A stretch of DNA of 64,000 bases from Stomoxys calcitrans (Eukaryota; Arthropoda; Insecta; Diptera; Muscidae): assembly GCF_963082655.1 (NCBI RefSeq), contig NC_081554.1:94432245-94496244 (forward strand). The letters run 5' to 3'. Positions 10,596 through 19,201 of the stretch are shown one piece after another (the stretch's first letter is position 1; the number at the start of each line of letters is the position of its first letter). A program made the position numbers and the translations under genes. The notes under the pieces are model-generated. The model was not told where the DNA came from and searched no databases. It worked only from the letters and a program-made list of their open reading frames with translations.

Positions 10596-12224
10596 CTAGT
10601 TTTTAGGTTCCTTTTGGGGGTTCATGTTGTTCGGGCGCGTCTCCCCCTTCATCGTGCCCGCATATCGGTTTCCCCTACATCTGGTACAATTCGGCTTGAC
10701 TACGTTCTCCATGCCACACCCATAGCAGAACAGATTTCGGGTCGTGGAGGGGCAGTCCATAAAGCTATGCCCTTTTTGCTTACAGTTCCAGCACACGTAG
10801 TTTGCTTGTCGACTGATGGCTTCAACTTCCAGCTCTTCGGGTGGTTCCTCAAATTCCAGCTCGTTTACCCGCGGGGCGAATTGTTGCCTGTGCGCTTGTG
10901 CCGCTTGCCTTTGGTTACTTAGCAGCAACTCTGCTTTCCTGCATTCCTCGCGGAAATGTTGCAGGCCATACATACGTATGGGGAACACTAAGGCGGCCAT
11001 AGGTGGCTTTAGATTGCTTTTCATCATCTCCACCATTACTTGCTCATCCATGGGCTTTCTCTGCTGGTGGCGCAAGCGCAGCATGGCGTTGCAGAACTCT
11101 TCGAAAGACTCATGGGCACCCTGTCGACGGTCCATCATTTTACGCTGGATAACGAAATCGCTCTCAAATTTTCTGAATTGGGCTAAGAAAGCTTCTTTGA
11201 GTTCTGGGAAGCTTCGAATGTGGTCTAGTCTGCGCTGCATCCAGTACCAGTCCTCTGCTGGCCCCTCTAGGAACTGGGGAAACTTCACCAGAATCTCTTC
11301 CCAATCGCATTGGTAATCGGCCCTTAACTGCTCCAGTCTGAACATGAAATCTTCAGCCCCAATCGTCTTCGAAGTGCCATCAAATTTTAGCCTCCATTTC
11401 TCGACATCGAACTTTCTCGCTGCACTCCGGTATGTCGCTGCAGGTGACTGTGCTGCCTGCGCCTGGTACCCATATGCCGGCTGCGACGGAGGTAATCCTA
11501 CCCCCATCGTTTGCGTTAGTGGCCTCGATCGGTCGAGCGGTTGCTCATGCGGCAAGTAAGCATTACTTGATGCCATTTGATATTGGGGTTGCGACCATCC
11601 TTGAGACGGAGGTGCATAAGCATGTGGCGCTGGCTGTTGCTGATTCGAACCCATGTAGTTAAGCGGTTGCTGGTGGTCACTAGCTCCGGGCTGGGCTCTA
11701 GGCAAATCCTGGGCTTGCTGGATAACCTGCGCTTCTGCACGTGCTTGAACTGGGCTTGGCAACGTATTCCGATTAGCTGCACTGTTTAAGTTGGCCATGC
11801 TCTGCTGTACCAGTTGTGGCACCAATAATCTTAATTTCTCGTCGAGCAGACGAATCATCTCCATTTGGCCTACACCAATCGCGGAATCAATAACGTGCTG
11901 CAAATGCTCGTCTGCATGCGTCTCACGCCTGGCCTCTTGGTTTTGCCTTACCGCCTCTTGCCTCTCCAGGTTTATATTTCGGGCTGTCAGGCTGCTGAAC
12001 TCTGGCGTAGTTGGCGTCGAATTCAATGTGTCTGACACCTGTGTTACTGACACAGCTGGGCTTGAAACGGCTGAAGTGACCATCATTGCGTTGGCTACGC
12101 TTGTTGTTGTTGTGCTGGCTGTAGCCTGTGTAGTTGTAGTTGTTGACGTAGTTGTCGTTTCCATTTGAAGGCTGTTCGGAACAGAAGGTTCAATGGAATA
12201 ACTATTCGCTCTAGTGACTACCAT
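10596..12224 (-). CDS. gag: Gag polyprotein of gypsy retrotransposon
   Basis: A 542-residue structural protein that forms the intracellular virus-like particle and binds element RNA. The first 75 residues are rich in threonine, serine and alanine. Residues of about 150-270 are Q/P/Y-rich. A conserved capsid-like segment follows, with KFDGTSKTIGAEDFMFRLE and a tryptophan-rich run. A CCHC zinc knuckle (CWNCKQKGHSFMDC) lies near residue 480, and a second CxxC pair follows. The ATG at 12224 is the first in frame after the leader. The stop TAG at 10596-10598 overlaps the opening of pol, which is in the -1 frame. Confidence 0.9.
   Translation of the reverse strand: MVVTRANSYSIEPSVPNSLQMETTTTSTTTTTQATASTTTTSVANAMMVTSAVSSPAVSVTQVSDTLNSTPTTPEFSSLTARNINLERQEAVRQNQEARRETHADEHLQHVIDSAIGVGQMEMIRLLDEKLRLLVPQLVQQSMANLNSAANRNTLPSPVQARAEAQVIQQAQDLPRAQPGASDHQQPLNYMGSNQQQPAPHAYAPPSQGWSQPQYQMASSNAYLPHEQPLDRSRPLTQTMGVGLPPSQPAYGYQAQAAQSPAATYRSAARKFDVEKWRLKFDGTSKTIGAEDFMFRLEQLRADYQCDWEEILVKFPQFLEGPAEDWYWMQRRLDHIRSFPELKEAFLAQFRKFESDFVIQRKMMDRRQGAHESFEEFCNAMLRLRHQQRKPMDEQVMVEMMKSNLKPPMAALVFPIRMYGLQHFREECRKAELLLSNQRQAAQAHRQQFAPRVNELEFEEPPEELEVEAISRQANYVCWNCKQKGHSFMDCPSTTRNLFCYGCGMENVVKPNCTRCRGNRYAGTMKGETRPNNMNPQKEPKN
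10599..10605 (-). promoter_or_regulatory. Putative -1 frameshift site at gag-pol junction
   Basis: The minus strand reads T AAA AAC followed at once by the gag stop TAG. The pol frame is -1 relative to gag and opens here. The A-site codon AAC can slip to AAA. The first base is T, not A, so this is a variant of the canonical A AAA AAC site. A downstream pseudoknot was not established. Confidence 0.5.
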
Positions 12225-12947
12225 TTAAAAACTAAAAATCCAATGATGCAAATTCAAAATATAATACCCCAAAAACTCAAAAAATAAAGAACTAACTTCT
12301 ATTATATCCTTCTAGGTTCGTATCCAAAATATGTTATCACGGATGGGGTTAGTGACTTACAGCTGCGGCTTCATAAACAGTTGATAAAAATTGGCAATTC
12401 CACACATAACAGGTAATGGCTATACACTCAAAACAATCAATTTCTCCAAAAATTAATCATTCTTGAAATTTTCAGGTGTCTATATTGTCCATTGCTGTTG
12501 ATTGGTAATTGGGATTGTGACTGCTGCCTTCGGACTGTGCTCCATGGCGACTACATAAAGCTTTGCAAGTCTTTACCATGTAGGACTCACAGGAGCTAGG
12601 ATTTAAATTTATTCGGAATCGGACGGACAGGCAGAAAGTCATAATTTGGGCTATTGGCTTTAAAACTATTGTGGAAGAAGGTGGAAAGTGTCTACCATTG
12701 TCTCCCGAGGAAGTCGCATGGCTCATCTGGTCTCACAGCCACTTCGACACCAGACTTACTTCCCATGGAGGCTTTGGACGACACTCTGTTAATACAAAGT
12801 ATCAGTGCCTCTTCAAGCTTAGACGTCGCACTCGACTAGCTTGTCTTATAATCAAACTGCTGTCGGGACTTACGCAAAACATAGAAGAAAACCACAAACA
12901 CAAATATTAACAGCCACACAATTGAAACGGTCAACCCGATTGCTCGG
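12225..12947 (-). other. Gypsy leader between primer site and gag
   Basis: About 720 bp of untranslated leader. A strong minus-strand splice-donor-like sequence GTAAGT lies at 12355-12360 (plus strand ACTTAC). A short 84-codon minus-strand frame at 12472-12726 has no recognisable relatives. Packaging signals are expected here but cannot be identified by eye. Confidence 0.5.
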
Positions 12948-12967
12948 GCCCCATGTTGCGGGCGCCA
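12948..12967 (-). other. Primer binding site, tRNA-Lys type
   Basis: The minus strand reads TGGCGCCCGCAACATGGGGC, starting six bases inside the 5' LTR. TGGCGCCC is the complement of a tRNA-Lys 3' end including CCA. Compared with the expected insect tRNA-Lys complement there is a GC insertion and one change. It primes minus-strand cDNA synthesis. Confidence 0.7.
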
Positions 12968-12973
12968 TTTTTT

Positions 12974-15011
12974 TGTCGTGTTCCCAAGGGTCCACGTTGC
13001 CGTTGGAGTGAGGAGTCGGACTGGCGGGCGCTGGTCGCTGGCATTCGAGCACCGGCTTTTGGCTCAGTCTTTGGGGCGCGGTTCTTTGCCAATCCAACCC
13101 TCTGGCAAGGTGACAAAAAAACAAAATAAACAACCAGCTGTCGGTGGTACGAAACGGACGACAATAGAACATTAACAAAACACCCACTGGAACGAACTGG
13201 AGGACATTACGGCTGTGGAATTGCCTGGCGCCTAAAATCCTTCATGGCGCCTCAGGACTTTGCCCACCCCAACCATGGCACCCCTCGTCCTGTAATATTA
13301 AGGGTACCCCGTAATCCATCACCTGTCTATCTTTGCCGCTGCTCAGTCACTTACCCCATATTCCGATGCTTTAGCCTTCCATCATCCTTTAGAAATCACC
13401 AAGGCAAGTGTTTTTGATAATCATTCTTGTACAGATTTCAGTATTTTATTGAGTAAGTAAAAGAATATTCACATGGTAAATAATGTAAACAAAAACAAAT
13501 AATCAAAAAGGCAAAATTCAATTACAAAAAAAAACAAGATTTAGAATATAAAGAATCGTTTTCAAGCAAACATGAAATATATTAGATTCTGAAGGCAAAC
13601 GTTAACACTGCTTCTACACATTGCCATTCACAAAGACAATATTAACAATCTTGAAATTTTTCTCTATTTTCAGAAGAATGGGTCGGTCGCCTCGTCAGCT
13701 CTAGACGGATGACCAAGAATCGCCAAAACGGTACTGCGGCCTTGATGCTGGCCTCTGCGGCCAATAAGGTCTCTTCAAGTTCTCGTCGGTCCGTCCGTCT
13801 GGTTTTCGGTGAGTATTGTCAAGTTTTAAGTGTATTTGTCGCAGTCTGTTTTTCTTGTCTAAAAAAGTATTCTATGTTTCTTTTAGGGTCTTTTTTTTGT
13901 TGTGCTACCTTTTTAGCACCGTAGGACCAACATCGGCTGATTGGAGGACGAAAATGTCCTTTAACTGCGTTGCTACCTACCCTAACTATGAGCTCATGTT
14001 TGGTTATAGCCTGTAACCCAAACAACGGGTGAGTAAAAAAAAAGCACTAATGTTGCCCCTACCTAATCTATTTCGATTGTATACTTTAATACAAAAAAAC
14101 CCTTTTTTAAACAAAAATAAAGCAGTCCAAGGGTCGAACGTCAGTAAAGCAGTTTGGTTCGCTAGTCTGGAGAAACTAAAAAGAGTACCTTAGGAACGCT
14201 GGGGAATGCAACAGCGTCTGGATCCCTCGCTGGTGGATGGTGTGCGTTGCGGATGTGGCGGTGACCAGTGTGGCGGTGACCAGGGTGTCGGTAGCCGATG
14301 TGGCGGTTGTTGATGCAGCGGTTGGTGATGGAAGCCTTCTTCTTTGTGCGGCAGTGGAGGTGGAGGAGGCGTGGATTTTGATTTTTATGTTTTTGACTTT
14401 TAGTTTTGAAATGTCCACTTGTTTATTTTAATTTTAATTTCTATTTCTTTTCAGGTTTTTAATATATTCCTTTTTTCAGGTATTTAACGTTCATTTCATT
14501 TCAGATTTTTGACAAAGTTTGTCTTCTCTTTTTTTTACGTTACCATTTCAATTGGCTCTTTATGTATCGTCTCTTCACTTTTCAGGCATTTCAAATTTTC
14601 TATTTCTTTTTTTTTTTTTTTTAAAAAACTGTCCTTTTTATTTTGTTTAAATCCGTTTTTTTCACATTCATATGAATTTAAATAAAACACATTTACCAAA
14701 TTTATTTCTGGTCTTTTCTTTTACGTATTTTTCTTGTTGATCACTCCACCTCCGTACGCTGCCAAGTCCCAATCGAAAAAGAAAGAAGCTTCCTTGGGTC
14801 ACCGGCCGGCTTGGCTTGGATTCGCCTCCATCATCAAATTTGACTTCCAGCGGGCACCAACAAAACATATGGTGGTAGCCATAATTGTCAATTGGTGTCA
14901 GCTGGCTGTCTCTTTCGTTGACAGAGGCGAATTAAAACCATCAGATGGCGCTGGCGGTCTTCTATCCGCTAACAGATGTCGCTAGGGTCGCACATTAGGC
15001 CGCACACTACA
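12974..15011 (-). repeat. 5' LTR of the gypsy element
   Basis: Identical in length to 2337-4374 and apparently in sequence. It should carry the promoter for minus-strand gag-pol transcription. No TATA box or start site could be fixed by eye. Six T residues at 12968-12973 separate it from the primer binding site. Confidence 0.93.
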
Positions 15012-15192
15012 ATTCTTGATCGTCGAACAATTCTAAGATGATTTAATTATGTCCGTCCGTCTGACAATCCTTAGTTGCAATAACGCTAAAGTCTTGAAAA
15101 TTGCGATATTTAGCTTTAAAAATTTCAAAATTCAAATTTAAATAAATGACATATGCAAACCATCAACGAATGTGAGAATGTAAGCAAAGAGC
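15012..15192. other. Right flank of the gypsy element, remnant of repeat B
   Basis: It begins with the ATTC target duplication, then TTGATCGTCG and GTCCGTCCGTCTG. This fits continuation of the repeat B copy that was split by the retrotransposon. No gene is seen. Confidence 0.45.
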
Positions 15193-15543
15193 AAGTTGAC
15201 ATCCTCAATGCCGACTACTGTCAAAAACTCAAAAAATTGTATGTCGGCTGATTGCTTGGCCTAACCTTATTCAGTGAATCCTGGGAGAAAACGTAAACAA
15301 AGAATGAATGTAAAAAGAGAACAAGTTGACATCCTCAATGCCAAGTACTGCCAAATATTAAAAAAAAAAGTATATCGGCTGATCGCTTGGCTTAACCTTA
15401 TTCAGTGAATCCTGCATGAAATAGGAGAAATCGTAAAAAAAGAATGAAAGTAAAAGGAGAACAAGTTGACATCCTCAATGTCAAGTACAGCCAAAAATTG
15501 TACGTCGACTGACCGCTTGGCTTAACCTTATTGAGTGAATCCT
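15193..15543 (+). repeat. Tandem array of three MITE 3' ends
   Basis: Three successive partial copies end at about 15281, 15413 and 15543, each with GTGAATCCTG. Each contains CAAGTTGACATCCTCAATG and a CTTGGCTTAACCTTAT-like phrase. All are 5'-truncated copies of the 237-bp MITE in the same orientation. Confidence 0.7.
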
Positions 15544-16079
15544 GCAAGGTCACTAAAACCCAAGATATATTCTTTTACAGGTAGTGGCAGTTGCCCAACA
15601 ACAAAAGTTTGAGTACACTATCTGTCAAAATCGGTGATTGGTGCAACTCTGATTTTGTGTATGTAACGAGTTCGCCCCGTTTTTAATTGTTTGTGTGGTA
15701 TGGTTTTTAACTATAATTCACACGCACTGCCAAAACTCGTTGACATATATTGCACTTCGCGAGAAAAAAAATGTACTCTGCTCTTTGCGTTACTCTACCT
15801 GGTAATTATGTCATGCTTAAAGGTATGATCATGCGAACAGCTGAGTTCAATTATTTACTTTGACAAAATTCCTAATGTCAAACATTGATGTGAATGCTTT
15901 CATGTTTACTTGGGTTATTCACAAGAAAACAAAATACTTGGAAAACGAAATACTAAGCACTGGTTGCATTTTTTTATTCAGGTTTGGTTTTTGCGAATAT
16001 AAAATATTTCGAGAAATTGAAAAAAGGAAAAAAATGCACGTGTGTTCAATTTGCCACAAAAGGATGACTATATGAGGGG
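15544..16079. other. No gene recognised
   Basis: AT-rich sequence with only short, uncharacterised frames. I see no coding signature, RNA gene or element boundary. Confidence 0.5.
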
Positions 16080-16330
16080 TTCCTTTTTTCCGTGTACCTA
16101 AGAATTGGGGCAAACTGAACCTCAAATAAGTAGTTTTGCCCGCACCGAAAATGTATGGGAAACCTCGTTTCAAAACATGAGATTTTCGAAATCTCTTCGC
16201 AAATCTAGATTTGATTGATTTGAGAGATGTGCACGTGAATGATATTCGAACCATTAGAGCCCAAATTCACTTGATTTGAGATAATCTGCAAAACCTGTCT
16301 ATACTAGCTTTGGTCTGAAACCAAGGCGCA
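16080..16330 (+). repeat. Unnamed dispersed repeat C, copy 1
   Basis: It shares CTCAAATAAGT, GAAAATGTATGGGAAA and TTGAGATAATCT phrases with 57600-58090, which lies in the opposite orientation. No coding capacity is seen. Confidence 0.45.
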
Positions 16331-16792
16331 CAGCGAACAGCTGTTTACAGCCGGTCAGGTTTAACGATGTTAAGATATCAGATTTTTGTTTGCATTCTCT
16401 TTGTTGTCATCTTCTTTCTCGCATATTCTCTGCCCATGTACGCATACGCATAAACACACACAAATTTCTTTGTGTGTATGTGCAAAATGTCGATCAGCTT
16501 GATGTTGGATTGCACCATATGATTTGTGGTTGTTGTACAAATGAGAACACGTTTAATAGTTTCGCCATGAAGTCACATTTTCAGTCACCAAAAACAAAAC
16601 GTGTTTCTAAAATCGATAGCATAGTACAATTAAGAGGTAGTGTTATTGGCACAACAACAAAAAACTACCTTGATTGGCAAATACCGTAAATTCAAATGCG
16701 TCAAAGTGGTTCAAGAAATAAACTTTTTTATAATTAATCTTCTTCAAATTCATTTTATTTTTGTATTTTCTTATTATAACACTGTTTTGTAG

Positions 16793-17029
16793 CAGGATTC
16801 ACTAATAGAAGGTTAGGTCACATGCAAAAACATAAAGTGAATAGGCCCCATAAACATCATTAAGGATGTCAAATCTGACGATTGAAAATGTCATCATATA
16901 GGAGAAAACGTAAACAAAGAATGAATGTAAAAAGAGAACAAGTTGACATCCTCAATGCCAAGTACTGTCAAATATTAAAAAAAAGTATATCGGCTGATCG
17001 CTTGGCTTAACCTTATTCAGTGAATCCTG
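16793..17029 (+). mobile_element. hAT-like MITE with 8-bp target duplication
   Basis: A 237-bp element from CAGGATTCACT to AGTGAATCCTG. TTTTGTAG occurs directly before it and, after a single extra A, directly behind it (17031-17038). That fits the 8-bp duplication typical of hAT transposons. No coding sequence is present, so it depends on a transposase from elsewhere. Confidence 0.8.
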
Positions 17030-17384
17030 ATTTTGTAGCTTATGTGTGCAATATCGGACCAAATAAAACGTCTTAAAATTTTAGATAAAATCACATCTGT
17101 GTTAACAAGCATTTGACATTTAGATTTGTTACAAACTCAAAAAGAAAATAAAAAATTTTACTCAGGTGTTCGCATGTCTTCACCTTATAAGTGCATCCTG
17201 ATAGAATATTTGAAAATATCACAAATTCATTTCATGTCCTTGATTTTATATAGTCTTATATCATTGTCTCTTATGGTGCTAATTTTTCTAAAAATTTGTT
17301 TGCTCCTGAAGTTTAAATTTGGATGGTTTATTTATAAATAACTGAATTGGACCTTTGGTTTTGTCGTTTTATTATTTTACAATC

Positions 17385-18105
17385 TTTGTTTGTTTCTCTT
17401 TCGAGGCGAGCTCAATGATCGGAGATGCAAATAGAATGCCAAAGATAGCAACACACACCAACCACTATGGAACGCGTTTCGTCTTTGTTTAGAAGACATA
17501 TTAGGTGTGATGGCTTCAAGGGCCGAGCGTTGGCATGTTGTATTTGAATCATATTAATTACTTAATTTTTAATTAAGCGAATTAATTAATTATTAATTAA
17601 GCGAAAACGCATCTATACAACCCTGTCTATTAGCTGCACTTTTCCCAATGCATGTATTTTTGTGTAATGACAGATATTCTTTCTGTGACAAATAACACTT
17701 CTTCCGTACTACGCATGATTTTTGCGCATCTGTTGGAAGTTGTATTGATGGCTTCGAACGCTAAGACAACGGCAATGGCTCTTGCTCCGTGTGACCAGGG
17801 TCGAATCCTGGTCAGGCTCTGCCGAATTTTTTATTTTTCAAGTTTTTTTTGCCTGTTAGCACGAAGATCATTAAATTTTACGATATTTGTGTGTTTCTCT
17901 TTCGAGACGAGCTCAATTATCGGAGTTGCAAATGGAAAAGGAAAGCCAAAGATAGAAACACACACCAACCACTATGGGACGCGGTCGTCTTTGGTTAGAA
18001 GACTTTTTAACCATATTAGGTGTGATGGCTTGAAGGGCCGTGCGTTGGTATGTATGTTGTATTTGAATGGTATTAATAGCGAAAGCGCATCTATGATACA
18101 TGTAA
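17385..18105 (+). mobile_element. Terminal-repeat element with tRNA-like segment, copy 1
   Basis: Two direct copies of about 210 bp, each starting GTTTCTCTTTCGAG and ending near GCGAAA(A/G)CGCATCTAT, flank about 270 bp of interior. The interior holds a B-box-like GGTCGAATCCTGG within a tRNA-like stretch at 17755-17835. The whole arrangement recurs inverted at 54640-55262. It resembles a small terminal-repeat retroelement or a composite SINE; the family is not known. It is not a functional tRNA gene. Confidence 0.5.
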
Positions 18106-18404
18106 TACATTAACCTAGCTCAGCAACCCGTGGCATTTTTCTAAAATGCCACGAAAATTGTACTCAGTTGTTCACATGTCTTACTTTGCAGCCATGGCGA
18201 AACAATTAAAGGTGGCCTGGTATGTACAACAACCACAAATCATATGGTGCAATCCTCCATCTTGTCATCAAGCCGATCGACCTTTTACCGCCCCACCTGG
18301 CCGGCGTGAGACCACCTTTTTAAATCCTTGCTTTGCAGCATTCTTTTCGATTAATCTACAATACTTCAAAAGCTATTATTCGTCTTCTTAATAGATTATT
18401 CGAC

Positions 18405-18497
18405 ATTTTATTCCGTGAAAGTCGACTTCGACTTTTCGGCGTTTCTACACAAATGTCGACTAATCAATTAGTCGAAAGTCGACTTTGGGATCCCTAT
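18405..18497 (-). repeat. GTCGAC-rich repeat end
   Basis: Read on the minus strand it starts TAGGGATCCCAAAGTCGACT and carries several AGTCGACTT motifs. The same start occurs at 32768 on the plus strand. It may be the end of a DNA transposon. Confidence 0.4.
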
Positions 18498-18799
18498 GTT
18501 TTTTTTTTATAAATAAAACTTAGATATTAAACTAAGTTTTTGTACGTACGTACTAGTGCAATATATTAATAAATTTAAGGAAAATTTCATATTCTATCAA
18601 GGGTTGTTGGGTTGCTATAACATAAGCTCCAAAGACTCAATCCCCACACCTTGAGAAAGCTAAGTGATTACCCTCTGCCAAAGAAGACGAAAAAAAACAA
18701 CAAATTCGCTTGACAATCTTAAGAAAATGATTTCGTATAATCAGATTGCATTAAAAAAACTAGTTTTATAAAAAAAACTCGCTTACGGAGGGGTTTTAA
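18498..18799 (+). promoter_or_regulatory. Upstream region and presumed 5' UTR of Megf8
   Basis: An AT-rich 300 bp directly before the Megf8 start codon. No TATA box or initiator could be assigned with confidence. The start context is TTTTAAATGC, acceptable for an insect gene. Additional untranslated exons further upstream cannot be excluded. Confidence 0.35.
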
Positions 18800-19201
18800 A
18801 TGCGTTCAATTAAGATTTTAATATGGATGCTTACGCTGCTTATTATCAACAAAGCAGCGCTAGGGGAGCAGCGGCTTACTTTGTTAACCCCCAGTCAGCA
18901 GCAACAGCAACAAATTCATTATCATGCTCCCTGCGACCGCAGCAGGAAGGTATTCACAATGGAATACGGGGAAATAAGCGATGGTCCAGCTGGATTCAAC
19001 TACACCCAGGATTCGCACTGTGAATGGTTGATAAAGGCCCGGAATGATAGTCAATTCATTACTTTAACGTTCCATACAATGGGAACTGAATGTTCATATG
19101 ATTACATTTATGTATACGATGGTGATTCCTTTAATTCAACATTGCTTGGAAGCTTCAGTGGTCGTACGCAGCCTCAACGGTTGGTGGCGCGAAGTGGAAG
19201 T
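18800..19201 (+). CDS. Megf8: Megf8 exon 1: signal peptide and start of CUB1
   Basis: 134 codons. The hydrophobic leader MRSIKILIWMLTLLIINKAA is followed by a short glutamine run and then the CUB domain from Cys45, with CEWLI and YDYIYVYDGD-type signatures. The ATG is chosen because it directly starts the signal peptide. The exon ends in phase 0 at GGAAGT|GTAAGT. Confidence 0.92.

Larger units (their letters stand above)
2337..15011 (-). mobile_element. Complete Ty3/gypsy LTR retrotransposon, 12.7 kb
   Basis: This is a full element in reverse orientation. It has two 2,038-bp LTRs with TGT...ACA ends, flanked by ATTC at 2333-2336 and 15012-15015. It also has a tRNA-Lys-type primer site, gag, then pol in the order protease, RT, RNase H, integrase, which defines Ty3/gypsy. 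No env is recognised. I saw no difference between the LTRs, and gag and pol are both open, so insertion looks recent. Joining the flanks restores a phrase of repeat B (TATATATTCTTGATC), so it landed in an older repeat. Unusual points are the long LTRs and 2.9 kb of non-coding sequence between pol and the 3' LTR. Confidence 0.95.

Noticed and set aside
17755..17835. Possible tRNA gene with GGTCGAATCCTGG
   Set aside because: A B-box-like motif is present but no acceptor stem or anticodon arm folds, and it is part of a repeated element also at 54775-54860.
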